From the NCBI GenBank assembly GCA_035533215.1, contig DATLUG010000031.1:22815-86814 (forward strand): DNA of 64,000 nucleotides. The letters run 5' to 3'. Below are positions 8,175-17,309 of the stretch, in pieces (position 1 is the first letter of the stretch; every line of letters starts with the position of its first letter). Source of the DNA: DAHUZL01 sp035533215 (lineage in GTDB: Bacteria; Chloroflexota; Dormibacteria; Aeolococcales; Bog-877). The position numbers were made by a program, and so were the translations under genes. The notes below the pieces were generated by a model. It did not search any database, was not told the origin of the DNA, and saw only the letters and a program-made list of their open reading frames with translations.

Positions 8175-10433
8175 TCAGGCGGAGGGGCCGTGGGTCAGGG
8201 CGGAGGTGTCGAACGGGACGGTCCGGAGCCGCACCCCGGTGGCACGGTACACCGCGTTGGCCACCGCGGCGACGCCTGGGATCGCCGGTGGCTCGCCCAC
8301 CCCGCGGGCCCCCATCGGCCCATCCGGGCTCGGCACCTCGACCAGCTCGACGGCGATCGGCGGCGCCTGCTCGATCGTGGGCAGGAGATAGTCGGCGAAG
8401 CTCGCCGTCCGAAGCTGGCCGTCGCGGTCCCAGACGAGGGCCTCGCCCAGCGCCCGCCCCAGCCCCTGCAGCACCCCGCCGTGCACCTGGCCCTCGATCT
8501 CGGCGGGATGGAGCGCCCGGCCCACGTCCTGGACCGCCGCATAGCCGGTGACGGCGATCGCCCCGGTCGCGCGGTCCACCTGGGCCCGGGCGAGGTGGAC
8601 CGTGAACATCGGCGCCTGGGTCCGGATCGCCACCCGGCCCAGCGCCTCCACCGGGGGGTACCGCCCGCCGAACCGCTGGGCCAGCGCCGCCAGCTCCGCC
8701 ACCGTGCGCCGCTGCGCCGGGCTGCCGCGGACCACGACCACCCCGTCCTGGAGCTCCAGGTCCTCGACCGCCGCCTCCAGCTCGCCGGCCGCGATCTCGA
8801 GCAGCTGCCGCCGCACCGCCTCGCCCGCCTGCAGCACCGCCGGGCCGACCGAGTACAGGGTCTTGCTGCCGCCGGCGACGCCCGCGTAGGGGGCGCTGCC
8901 GGTGTCGCCCAGCTCGACCCGCACCCGGTCCATCGTGAGCCCGGCGGCCTGGGCGGCCAGGCCGGCGAGGGTGGTGTGGCTGCCGGTGAGATCGGAGGCC
9001 CCCAGCTGGAGGACCAAGGTCCCGTCCCGCTCCACCCGGCAGGCGGCGGCCGCGGGCTCCAGGCCGCCGCCCCAACAGCCGACCGCGAGGCCGACGCCCT
9101 CGCCCGCCGGGACCGGTTCCCGCCAGAGGGGGTGGTCGCGCGCCCGCTCCAGGCACGCCCTGAGGCCGATCGCGGGCCAGGTGCGGCCGTCCGGTCGGAC
9201 GTCGCCGGCGTCGGGGGCGTGGGCCAGCCGGAGCTCGAGCGGGTCCAGCTGGGCCTCGGCCGCCAGCTGGTCGAGCGCCGACTCCAGCGCGAAGAACGCC
9301 TGCGGCGCCGCCGGTGCGCGATAGGCGGTGGCCGGCGTCTTGTGGGTGGCGACGTCGTAGCCGAGGAGGTCGAGGTCGGGGATGCGGTAGGTGCTGGCGA
9401 GGAGGTCCAGCGCGGTGGCGGCGTGCTCCTCCGATCCCGCCCCGCAGTCGAAGACGACCCGGCCGTGGAGCGCGAGGAGGTCGCCTGCGGGTCCCGCCGC
9501 CAGGGTGAGGTCGATGGTGGCCCCGGGGCCGCCCCGGCCGAGGAGGAACTCCTCGGTCCGGGTGAGCGTCAGGCGCACCGGGCGACCGACCCGGTCGGCG
9601 AGCAGCGCCGCCAGCGGCTCCAGCAGGAGGATCTTGCCCCCGAAGCCCCCGCCCACCGGCATCGGCACCACCCGCACCCGGGATTCCGCCCACCCCAGCA
9701 TCTCGCAGGTGATCCGGCGTGAGAGGAACGCCCCCTGCGTGGGCGACCAGATCGTGCAGACGCCGTCGGGCCCGACCTCGGCCGCGACGGTGTGCGGTTC
9801 CAGGAAGCCCTGGTGGGCGGCGGCCACCTCGTAGCGGCCGCGGACGACCACCGCCGCCCGGGCCAGGGCACCCTCGGGGTCACCCCGTCGAATCCTGGTG
9901 GCGGCGGCGCAGTTGGGGGGGCGCGGCTCGTCGCCGTCGGCGGTGACGGCGCCGTGGACCCCGGCCTCGGCCGCGCCGGGGCCGTCCCCGCCCAGGACCG
10001 GCGGCGCGCCGTCGGCCATCGCCGCCTCGGGGTCGACGACGAAGGGGAGCGGCTCCAGCCGCACCGCCACCAGCTGGGCGGCGTCCTCGGCGGCGGACTC
10101 GGTCTCGGCCACCACCGCCGCCACCGGCTGGCCGACATAGAAGACCTCGTCGCGGGCCAGCGGCTGGTCCGGCCCGGGCGCCGACACCGTGGGCAGGTCG
10201 GCGCCGACGACGACCGCCACCACCCCGGCGACCGATCGCGCCGGCCCGGCGTCGACCCCGACGATGCGGGCGTGGGGGAGGTCGCTCACCACCAGGCGGA
10301 CATGGCAGAGGCCGTGGAGCCGGAGGTCGTCCGTGTAGCGGAGCCGGCCGGTCACCTTGCCTCGCCCCTCCAGGCGCGGGGCGCCGAGACCGGAGGCGAG
10401 GGGGCCGAGCCGGGCCGCGGCGCCGTCACTCAT
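8175..10433 (-). CDS. Molybdenum hydroxylase large subunit (xanthine dehydrogenase/CoxL family), orphan
   Basis: A 752-aa molybdopterin-binding subunit of the xanthine dehydrogenase family. The N-terminal a/b-hammerhead region (KVTGRLRYTDDLRLHG, near 26) is followed by VGQPVAAVVAE and the cofactor-binding GGGFGGK. The C-terminal catalytic block GARGVGEPPAIPG carries the glutamate that activates the hydroxylating water. No Cys-containing AYRCPG-type CoxL active-site loop is seen; the corresponding region reads TAYRAPAAPQAFFALE, as in XdhA-like members. Partner FAD and [2Fe-2S] subunits are not adjacent, which is unusual. Its ATG lies 8 nt inside the permease stop region, so it is translated as the third gene of the ABC operon. 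The substrate is unknown. Confidence 0.85.
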   Translation of the reverse strand: MSDGAAARLGPLASGLGAPRLEGRGKVTGRLRYTDDLRLHGLCHVRLVVSDLPHARIVGVDAGPARSVAGVVAVVVGADLPTVSAPGPDQPLARDEVFYVGQPVAAVVAETESAAEDAAQLVAVRLEPLPFVVDPEAAMADGAPPVLGGDGPGAAEAGVHGAVTADGDEPRPPNCAAATRIRRGDPEGALARAAVVVRGRYEVAAAHQGFLEPHTVAAEVGPDGVCTIWSPTQGAFLSRRITCEMLGWAESRVRVVPMPVGGGFGGKILLLEPLAALLADRVGRPVRLTLTRTEEFLLGRGGPGATIDLTLAAGPAGDLLALHGRVVFDCGAGSEEHAATALDLLASTYRIPDLDLLGYDVATHKTPATAYRAPAAPQAFFALESALDQLAAEAQLDPLELRLAHAPDAGDVRPDGRTWPAIGLRACLERARDHPLWREPVPAGEGVGLAVGCWGGGLEPAAAACRVERDGTLVLQLGASDLTGSHTTLAGLAAQAAGLTMDRVRVELGDTGSAPYAGVAGGSKTLYSVGPAVLQAGEAVRRQLLEIAAGELEAAVEDLELQDGVVVVRGSPAQRRTVAELAALAQRFGGRYPPVEALGRVAIRTQAPMFTVHLARAQVDRATGAIAVTGYAAVQDVGRALHPAEIEGQVHGGVLQGLGRALGEALVWDRDGQLRTASFADYLLPTIEQAPPIAVELVEVPSPDGPMGARGVGEPPAIPGVAAVANAVYRATGVRLRTVPFDTSALTHGPSA

Positions 10434-13158
10434 AGCGGAGCACCTCCACCGGCCGGACCCGCACCGGCCGCCATCCCACCAGGGCCGCGGTGAGCACCGC
10501 CACCACCACCGCCCCCAGGATGATCGCCAGCGCCAGCGGGGTGGCGATGCCGAGCGACAGCTTGAGCGCCCGGTGGGCGAGCAGCGAAACGGCGAGGGCG
10601 ATCGCGATCATCCCGAAGGTCGCCCCCAGCCCGCTGACCACCCCGGTCTCCACCAGCACCTGGGCGAGCACCGTCCCGGAGCTGTGGCCGACGGCCTTCT
10701 GGATGCCCAGCTCGCGGCGGCGCTCCAGCAGCGCCAGCGCCACCGCGTTGGCGATGATCACGATCCCGGCCAGCAGCGCCAGCGAGGCCATGGCGGCGAG
10801 GAAGGCGATCGCGTTGCCGAGGAACTGGTCGACCACCTGGGCGAGGTCGGTGAGGTCGATCACGACCGCGCCGGGGGCGCTGGCACGCAGGGCACGGACG
10901 GCGCGGGCGCGCAGCGATTGGGGGAACTTGAAGGCGATGACGAGGTTCTCGGTGCTGCCGCCCACCGACGCGGCCAGCGATCGCGCCCCCAGGATCGGGG
11001 CCAGTGTGAGGGTGAGGTTGATGCCGCCCTTGTGCACCGCCAGCGGCGAGTAGAACCCCACCACCCGGAGCGCCACCGGCCTGCCGCCGCCGGGAGCGAC
11101 CACCGTCAGTCGGTCGCCCAGCAGAAGTCGGGGCGCGCTCCGATTCAGCCCCGCCGGCACCAGCACGTTGCCGGTGCCGACGTCACCGGGACGGAGCTGG
11201 CGGCCGTCCGTCACCGCGATCTGGGGCAGCTGGTGCCGGCCCAGGGCGAAGCCGTCGATCCCGCCGAGCTGACCGAGCACCGCCTGCTCGGCCCCGTCGT
11301 GGATGGTGGCGAGGACCGATCGGAGCGGCTTTCCGTCCACGGTCAGCGCCTGCACCTGGACGGCGAGGGAGGTCTGCTGCGGCACCCCGGGGTAGCGGGT
11401 GGCGGCCCGGACCAGCCCGGCGCTGTCCCGCAGCGGCGCCACCGCGAAGACGTTGTCGGTGGCGTCCTTGGTGAGGAAGCCGTTGAGGTCGGAGCGGAGG
11501 TCGGTGCCGATGATGAGGATCAGCCCCACCGCGAACACCCCCACGAAGAGGGCGACCGCGGTGGTGGCGGTGCGGGCGCGCTGGCGCTCCAGGTTGCGCA
11601 GTGCCATCCGCGCCACCACCTTGAACGGACGCGGCAGGACCACCACCACGTATCCGAGCAGGGCGATCGCGATCAGCACGGCGCCCACCGCCCGCAGCAC
11701 CGGGACCCGCGCCACCGCCACCGCCACCAGCAGCGCCACCGTCACCAGGGCCAGGTGGCGCACCGAGTACCGCTCCGGCACCGGCAGGTGTCCCACCACC
11801 CACAGCACCAGGGTGAAGATCGCGGTGAGGACGGTCAGCGCGATCCCGGTCCCCACCACCAGCCAGAAGGCGAGGGCGAGGCTGCCCAGCACCGCCGCCG
11901 CCAGCAGCCAGAAGAGGGCCGCGATCAGGACCAGGAGGAGGGCGGTGGGCGCGGCCGCGGTCAACGAGCGCGGCGCGGTCTCGTCGCGCAGGACCGCGAT
12001 CGGTCGGATCCCGGAGAGGCGTGCGATCGGGAGGACCGCGAAGATGCAGGCGGTGGCGACGCCGATGCCGACCCCGGAGAGCACGATGGCGGGGGACACC
12101 GTGAACGCGATCGGGATCCCCACCAGGGCGACCAGCAGCCGGCTGGCGCCGAAGCTGAGCCCGGTCCCGAGGAGGGCGCCGCCGATCCCGCCGGCGAGAC
12201 CGAGCCACGCCGCCTCCAGTCCGAAGAGCCGGTAGAGGTCGAGCCGGCGATAGCCGGTGGTCTTCAGCATCGCGATCTCCATCCGCCGCCGCGAGAGGCT
12301 CACCTGCATGGTGTTGACGATCCCGATGCCGCCGATCAGGAGGGCGAGGAGCCCGGCGATGCTGAGGAAGGTGTTGAGACCGCTGTCGGCGCTCTGGTCC
12401 TGGTGGAGGGCCTGGTGCACCGTCTCGACGGTGGTGAGCGGCAGCAGCGCGTGGATCCGGCGGGCCACCCGGGCCGCCCCCGCGGCGCTCTGGGTGTCGG
12501 CGTAGACGGCGCCATAGACGGAAGGCCGGTTCCCGAGCAGGCGCCGGAGCGTCGTCCGGCCCACGAAGAGCACGCCGGTGCCGCCGAAGGAGGCCGGGGC
12601 GACCCCGCTGATCACCCCGCCCACCCGCCACTGCGCCGTCCGGAGCGCGCCCAGCGCGCTGACCGCGAGGCGATCGCCGGCGGCGGCATGGAGCTGGCTC
12701 GCGGACGAGCTGTCGATGACGACCGTCCCCGCCCGCGCCACCAGCTGGCGGAAGCTGCCGCGGGCGCCCGCGGCCAGCCCGATCGGCCCGGTCAGCGGGA
12801 AGGCGGCGGGGTCGACGGCGTCCACCACGGTGGGAGCGCTGTGGCCGCCGGCCGCGGTGACGGTGGCCTCGGCCTCCGCGACCGCGGTCCACCGCGTGAT
12901 CAGCCCGCTGGCCTGCAGCCGGCGGAAGACCTGGAGCTGACCCGCCTGCAGCGGCACCGCGATCGACACCACCGAGACGTCGCCGCCATTCGCCTGCCGC
13001 ACGGTGGAGGTCACCGATCCGCTCACCATCGCCGCCGCCAGCTGCAGGGAGACGATCGCCATCACCCCCACCCCGATGCAGAAGACGGCCAGCGCGGTGC
13101 GCTCCCCGCCCCGCCGCAGGGAGCGGATCGTGTAGCGGAGGGTGAGGGCGAGCCTCAC
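10426..13158 (-). CDS. MacB/FtsX-type ABC transporter permease, duplicated
   Basis: A 910-aa permease with two FtsX units. The first has an N-terminal TM, a periplasmic MacB-like domain (about 30-250) and three TMs including LLIGGIGIVNTMQVSLSRRR. A second cluster of TMs follows, then another extracytoplasmic domain (about 560-780) and a final three-TM unit with LLERRRELGIQKAVGHS. This is the fold of lipoprotein or macrolide-type exporters that work by mechanotransmission. GTGA overlaps its ATPase (GTG at 13158). The downstream gene overlaps it by 8 nt. Confidence 0.88.
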   Translation of the reverse strand: MRLALTLRYTIRSLRRGGERTALAVFCIGVGVMAIVSLQLAAAMVSGSVTSTVRQANGGDVSVVSIAVPLQAGQLQVFRRLQASGLITRWTAVAEAEATVTAAGGHSAPTVVDAVDPAAFPLTGPIGLAAGARGSFRQLVARAGTVVIDSSSASQLHAAAGDRLAVSALGALRTAQWRVGGVISGVAPASFGGTGVLFVGRTTLRRLLGNRPSVYGAVYADTQSAAGAARVARRIHALLPLTTVETVHQALHQDQSADSGLNTFLSIAGLLALLIGGIGIVNTMQVSLSRRRMEIAMLKTTGYRRLDLYRLFGLEAAWLGLAGGIGGALLGTGLSFGASRLLVALVGIPIAFTVSPAIVLSGVGIGVATACIFAVLPIARLSGIRPIAVLRDETAPRSLTAAAPTALLLVLIAALFWLLAAAVLGSLALAFWLVVGTGIALTVLTAIFTLVLWVVGHLPVPERYSVRHLALVTVALLVAVAVARVPVLRAVGAVLIAIALLGYVVVVLPRPFKVVARMALRNLERQRARTATTAVALFVGVFAVGLILIIGTDLRSDLNGFLTKDATDNVFAVAPLRDSAGLVRAATRYPGVPQQTSLAVQVQALTVDGKPLRSVLATIHDGAEQAVLGQLGGIDGFALGRHQLPQIAVTDGRQLRPGDVGTGNVLVPAGLNRSAPRLLLGDRLTVVAPGGGRPVALRVVGFYSPLAVHKGGINLTLTLAPILGARSLAASVGGSTENLVIAFKFPQSLRARAVRALRASAPGAVVIDLTDLAQVVDQFLGNAIAFLAAMASLALLAGIVIIANAVALALLERRRELGIQKAVGHSSGTVLAQVLVETGVVSGLGATFGMIAIALAVSLLAHRALKLSLGIATPLALAIILGAVVVAVLTAALVGWRPVRVRPVEVLRYE

Positions 13159-13988
13159 CTCTCGGGGTGTCCCTCGGTCGTCCCGGCCGGCTCGGTCGCG
13201 CCGCCCCCTCCGGTCACGCCGTCCGCGCCCCGGGCGGCGAGTGGCCCCGCTCGGTGGCCGTTCGCGCCAGCCGGGGCGAGCTCGTCGCCCACCAGCTGGC
13301 CGTCGGCGATGCGCAGCACCCGGGTCGCCCGGCGCGCCACCGAGTCGTCGTGGGTGGCGACGATGAAGGTGGTGCCGGTCCGTTGGCGCAGGTCGGCGAG
13401 GAGGTCGAGGAGGGCCGTGCCCGACTGGGCGTCGAGGTTGCCCGTGGGCTCGTCGGCGATCACCATCGGCGGCGCCGTCGCCAGGGCCCGGGCGATCGCG
13501 ACCCGCTGCTGCTCACCGCCGGAGAGCTGGTTGGGCCGGTGACCGAGGCGGTGGTCGAGCCCGACCAGCCCGAGGAGCTCTCTGGCGCGGGCCGACGGCG
13601 AGCCGGGGTGGTTGCCGACGTAGAGGGGGATCTCGACGTTCTCCTGGGCGGTGAGGCTGGGGATCAGGTTGTAGGCCTGGAACACCATCCCCACGGTGCG
13701 GTTGCGGATCGCCGCCAGCTGCGACTCGCGCATGTGGGTGATGTCGATCCCGTCCAGCAGGACCTGGCCCCGGCTGGGCAGGTCCAACCCGCTGATGCAG
13801 CCGAGCAGGGTGCTCTTGCCGCTGCCGGAGGGGCCCATGATGGCCACGAACTCGCCCCGCTCGACCCGGAAGGTGATCCCCCGGAGGATGTCCAGGATCC
13901 CGGTGGCGAAGGGCAGCGAGCGCCAGAGCTCGCGCACCTCCAGGGCCGCCCGGCCAGCGTCAGGCGCAGGTTCTCCCACCTCGCGCAT
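13155..13988 (-). CDS. MacB/LolD-type ABC transporter ATP-binding protein
   Basis: ABC ATPase of 277 aa. Walker A is GPSGSGKS (52-59), the Q-loop is VFQAYNLIPSLTAQENV, the signature is LSGGEQQRVAIARAL, Walker B is MVIADEPTGNLD, and the H-loop is ATHD. The ADEPTGNLD form is that of the MacB/LolD/FtsE branch, matching the FtsX-type permease that overlaps its stop by 4 nt. The C-terminus ends in a Gly/Ala/Thr-rich tail. The ATG at 13988 is chosen because the divergent gene starts only 27 bp away, which excludes the longer frame. Confidence 0.92.
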   Translation of the reverse strand: MREVGEPAPDAGRAALEVRELWRSLPFATGILDILRGITFRVERGEFVAIMGPSGSGKSTLLGCISGLDLPSRGQVLLDGIDITHMRESQLAAIRNRTVGMVFQAYNLIPSLTAQENVEIPLYVGNHPGSPSARARELLGLVGLDHRLGHRPNQLSGGEQQRVAIARALATAPPMVIADEPTGNLDAQSGTALLDLLADLRQRTGTTFIVATHDDSVARRATRVLRIADGQLVGDELAPAGANGHRAGPLAARGADGVTGGGGATEPAGTTEGHPER

Positions 13989-14000
13989 GGTACAGACACG

Positions 14001-14006
14001 TAGGAT
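14001..14006 (+). promoter_or_regulatory. -10 element (TAGGAT) in a 27-bp divergent promoter region
   Basis: TAGGAT ends 9 nt before the ATG at 14016. The opposing ABC gene starts at 13988, so its coding sequence must overlap the -35 region of this promoter. Confidence 0.5.
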
Positions 14007-14015
14007 GCGGCGCAG

Positions 14016-14870
14016 ATGCCAGCCACCGCCGACTGCTCGGTCGAGCTCTCGCTGCCGCTCCGTCCCGACCTCGGCCGGGTCCTGCGAGCGCTGGACGACC
14101 TCGCGCCCGCGATCCCTGTGGTCGGGCTCACCGACAACCATGCCGGCCGCGCCCGGCTCTCCCCGCTGGCGGCGATCCCCACCTGCCTACGGCGCGGGGT
14201 CCGCCCGGTGGTCCACCTGAACTGCCGCGACCGCAATCGCCTGGGCCTGCGCCAGCAGGCGGTGGGCGCGGCGGCGATGGGGGCGAGCGGGATCCTGGTG
14301 GTTCGCGGCGACCCGCTCCCGGACCAGCCCGGCATCGGCGTGAGCGTGCTGGAGGTGCTGCAGCGGCTGCCCGCCTGGACGGCGCCCGACCCGCTGCCGC
14401 GCGGCGCCGTCGTGAACCCCTTCGCCCCGGTCCGCCGCGAGATGGCGCTGTTGGAGCGAAAGGCAGCCGCGGGGGTGGAGTTCCTGCAGACCCAGATGGT
14501 CTTCGACCTGGACGCGCTCGACCGCTTCCTCCTCCGGGTGGACCAGGTGGTGCCGACCGCGGTCCCCATCTTCGCCAGCGTGGGCGTCCTCCGATCCGAG
14601 CGGATGCTGACCTTCGTGCGGGAGCGCCTGCGCGACTGCCCGATCCCGGAGCCGGCCGCCCGCCGGATCCGCGCCGGGGAGGGGGTGGAGCTGGCGACCG
14701 AGCTGGCGGCGGCCATCGGGGCGCGCCCGCGGCTTCGCCTCCACGTCATCCCCCTCGGAGCCGAGACCGCGGTCCGCCGGATCGCCCGCGCGTACCGGAG
14801 CCAGCGCTCCGCCGCGGAGGCCGCCCTGCCGCCGGTTGCCGGCGGCCTTCGGCGCGGGAACGGACCCTGA
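14016..14870 (+). CDS. MetF-like (methylenetetrahydrofolate reductase family) protein
   Basis: A 284-aa FAD-type TIM-barrel protein resembling 5,10-methylenetetrahydrofolate reductase. Recognisable blocks are PVVHLNCRDRNRLGLRQQ, the MGASGILVVRGDP stretch that lines the flavin site, and AAGVEFLQTQMVFDLDALD, which matches the barrel's GAxFxxTQ motif. PIFASVGVLRS follows. It is close to the length of classical MetF (about 295 aa). The next gene begins 11 nt downstream and encodes an aromatic-type decarboxylase, so it may serve a specialised pathway rather than methionine synthesis. Family membership is clear; exact substrate is not. Confidence 0.75.
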   Translation: MPATADCSVELSLPLRPDLGRVLRALDDLAPAIPVVGLTDNHAGRARLSPLAAIPTCLRRGVRPVVHLNCRDRNRLGLRQQAVGAAAMGASGILVVRGDPLPDQPGIGVSVLEVLQRLPAWTAPDPLPRGAVVNPFAPVRREMALLERKAAAGVEFLQTQMVFDLDALDRFLLRVDQVVPTAVPIFASVGVLRSERMLTFVRERLRDCPIPEPAARRIRAGEGVELATELAAAIGARPRLRLHVIPLGAETAVRRIARAYRSQRSAAEAALPPVAGGLRRGNGP

Positions 14871-14881
14871 CGCCCGAGGCG

Positions 14882-16375
14882 ATGGGCGCCGGCGGCCCGA
14901 CCGGGGCGGCCCTCGACCCGGCCCAGCTCGGGCTCGGCGACATGGACCCCGCCGCCTTCCGCCGGCACGGGCACCGAGTGGTGGAGCAGGTCGCCCGCTA
15001 CCTGGAGACGGTCGCCGAGCGTCCGCCCCTCGCCGCGGTCGCCCCGGGCAGCGTGCTGGGAGCGCTCCCCGCCCACCCGCCCCGGCTTCCCGAGCCGCTC
15101 GACGCCATCCTCGCTGACGTCGACCGGCTGCTGGTCCCCGCCCTCACCCACTGGAACCACCCGCGCTTCTTCGCCTACTTCGCCTCCTCGGCCTCGGGGC
15201 CGGGGATCTTCGGCGAGTGGCTCGCCGCCGCCTTCAACAGCAACGCCATGCTCTGGCGGACCGGACCGGCGGCGACCGAGCTGGAGACGCTGGCGACCCG
15301 GTGGCTCGCCGAGCTGATGGGCCTGCCCGGGAGCTGGGTCGGCCACATCAACGACACCGCCTCGGTCTCCACCCTCACCGCCCTCGCCGCCGCCCGGGAG
15401 GCCGCCGGGCTCGGCATCCGCGAGGAGGGGCTCGCCGGCCGTCCCGACCTCCCGCGGCTCCGCGTCTACGGATCCGCCGAGACCCACTCCTCGGTCGAGC
15501 GGGCGGTGACCACCCTGGGGCTGGGTCGGTGCGGGTACTGCGTCGTCCCGGCCGACCGGGAGTTCCGGATGGACCCCGCTGCCCTGGCGGCGGCGATCGC
15601 GGAGGACCGCCGCCGCGGGTGGCGACCGCTGGCGGTGGTGGCCACGGTCGGGACCACCTCCACCACCAGCTGTGACCCGGTGCCCGCGATCGCGGAGATC
15701 TGCGCCGCGGCGCAGATCTGGCTCCATGTCGACGCCGCCTACGGGGGGGCCCTGGCGATCGCCCCCGAGCACCGCGCCCTGCTGGCGGGGGCGGAGGGTG
15801 CCGACTCGCTCGTCGTCAACCCGCACAAGGGGCTGTTCGTGCCGCTCGACTGCTCGGTGCTGTTCGTCCGCGACCCGCAGCGGCTGCGGGACGCCTTCGG
15901 CCTGGTTCCCGCCTACCTGCGCGCGGGGGTTGGCCCCGCCGGTCCCGACAACCTGATGGACACCGGGGTGGCGCTGGGACGTCGCTTCCGCGCCCTCAAG
16001 CTGTGGATGGTGCTGCGCTACTTCGGCGCCGAGGGGCTGACCGCGCGGATCCGCGAGCACGTCCGCCTGGCAGGCCGGGTGGTCGCCTTCGTGGACGGGC
16101 GGCCGGACTGGGAGCGGCTGGCCCCCGCCCCGATGGCGGTGGTGTGCTTCCGCCACCATCCGGTGGGCGCGGGATGGGACGACGAGGACCGGCTGGCCGC
16201 TCACAACCGGGAGGTGCTGGCGCGCCTCGACGCCGGCGGGGTGGTGTTCTGCTCCGGGACCGAGGTGGGCGGCCGCTTCGCGCTGCGGGCGGCGGTCGGT
16301 CAGCTCCGCACCGGTGACGCCGACGTCGAGCAGCTGCTCGCCGAGCTGGAGCGCGCCGCCGCGGGACCGAGCTGA
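14882..16375 (+). CDS. PLP-dependent group II amino acid decarboxylase
   Basis: A 497-aa pyridoxal-phosphate enzyme of the aromatic-L-amino-acid/glutamate decarboxylase group. Motifs in order: HWNHPRFFAYF, SVSTLTALAAARE in the cofactor-phosphate region, the pyridine-ring aspartate in HVDAAYGG, and the Schiff-base lysine K316 in VVNPHKGLFVPLDCS. The usual tryptophan after this lysine (HKW) is replaced by glycine. The full length matches the family. It is co-transcribed with the MetF-like gene. Substrate (Tyr, Trp, DOPA or another) cannot be assigned. Confidence 0.88.
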   Translation: MGAGGPTGAALDPAQLGLGDMDPAAFRRHGHRVVEQVARYLETVAERPPLAAVAPGSVLGALPAHPPRLPEPLDAILADVDRLLVPALTHWNHPRFFAYFASSASGPGIFGEWLAAAFNSNAMLWRTGPAATELETLATRWLAELMGLPGSWVGHINDTASVSTLTALAAAREAAGLGIREEGLAGRPDLPRLRVYGSAETHSSVERAVTTLGLGRCGYCVVPADREFRMDPAALAAAIAEDRRRGWRPLAVVATVGTTSTTSCDPVPAIAEICAAAQIWLHVDAAYGGALAIAPEHRALLAGAEGADSLVVNPHKGLFVPLDCSVLFVRDPQRLRDAFGLVPAYLRAGVGPAGPDNLMDTGVALGRRFRALKLWMVLRYFGAEGLTARIREHVRLAGRVVAFVDGRPDWERLAPAPMAVVCFRHHPVGAGWDDEDRLAAHNREVLARLDAGGVVFCSGTEVGGRFALRAAVGQLRTGDADVEQLLAELERAAAGPS

Positions 16376-16391
16376 CCCGGCGCCGGCGGGC

Positions 16392-17309
16392 TCAGCTCCG
16401 GACCGGGGCCGGGGCGGCGGCCAGTCCGTCGATCCGCCGGTAGCGATCGCGCCGGCGGGCCGCGTCCACCCCCTCCTCCGCGAGCCGGCGGAGGTGGTGG
16501 ACGAGCCGGGGGCGGAGGAGGGCGGCGGCGCCGTCCCAGTCCAGATGGGCCCCGCCGCAGGGCTCGGCGACCACCTCGTCGGCGATCCCCCAGCCCACGA
16601 GGTTGGCCGGCTCCAGCCGCAGGGCGGCCGCCGCGTGGCGCTTGCGGCCGGCATCGCGGAAGAGGATCGCCGCGGCCGTCTCGGGCGAGGCCACGGTGAG
16701 GAAGGCGTGCTCCATCACCAGCACCGCGTCCGCCAGGAGGGTGGCGAGGGCGCCGCCGCTCCCGCCCTCGCCGATGACCACCGCGACGTACGGGGTCGGC
16801 AGGGTGAGCTGGGCCTCGATCGTCTGCGCGATCGCCCACGCCTGCCCGCGCTCCTCGGCCGCCACCCCGGGGTAGGCGCCGGGGATGTCGATGAAGCTGA
16901 GGACCGGGAGCTGCAGTCGGCCGGCCAGCCGGAAGAGCCGCTGGGCCTTGCGGTATCCCTCGGGATGGGCCATCCCGAAGTTGCGCCGGCCCCGCTCCTC
17001 GAGGGTGCGACCCTTCTGGTTGGCGACCACCGCGACCGGCTCGGCCTCCAGCCGGCCGAGTCCGATGACCACCGCAGGATCGTCCCCGCCCTGGCGGTCG
17101 CCGTGGAGCTCGGTGAAGCCGTCCAGGCAGCGGGCGATGAGGTCGAGCGCGTAGGGGCGATCGGGGTGGCGCGAGAGCTCGATGCGCTCCCACGCCCGGT
17201 CTGCATCGCCGCCGCCGGGCGGCAGGGTGGGAGGCGCCCCTGGCGCCGGAGCCGCACCCCCTGGGTGGGGCTCCGGCAGGCCCCGGGCCCTCCTGGAGCC
17301 GGCGGTCAC
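16392..17309 (-). CDS. accA: Acetyl-CoA carboxylase carboxyltransferase subunit alpha
   Basis: A 305-aa carboxyltransferase alpha subunit that, with AccD, passes the carboxyl group from biotin to acetyl-CoA to make malonyl-CoA. Diagnostic stretches are ERIELSRHPDRPYALDLI, FTELHGDRQGGDDPAVVIG, NQKGRTLEERGRRNFGMAHP, and GEGGSGGALATLLADAVLVM with the oxyanion glycines. The start is the GTG at 17309, whose GTGA overlaps the accD stop, the usual bacterial accDA arrangement. The first about 40 residues are low-complexity Arg/Pro/Gly. Biotin carrier and carboxylase subunits are not in the window. Confidence 0.93.
   Translation of the reverse strand: MTAGSRRARGLPEPHPGGAAPAPGAPPTLPPGGGDADRAWERIELSRHPDRPYALDLIARCLDGFTELHGDRQGGDDPAVVIGLGRLEAEPVAVVANQKGRTLEERGRRNFGMAHPEGYRKAQRLFRLAGRLQLPVLSFIDIPGAYPGVAAEERGQAWAIAQTIEAQLTLPTPYVAVVIGEGGSGGALATLLADAVLVMEHAFLTVASPETAAAILFRDAGRKRHAAAALRLEPANLVGWGIADEVVAEPCGGAHLDWDGAAALLRPRLVHHLRRLAEEGVDAARRRDRYRRIDGLAAAPAPVRS

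Noticed and set aside
10357..13542. Open plus-strand frame of more than 1000 codons across the permease and ATPase genes
   Set aside because: It is antisense to two clear ABC genes and its translation is a His/Asp/Arg/Gly-rich sequence without domains, the usual by-product of high GC at third codon positions.
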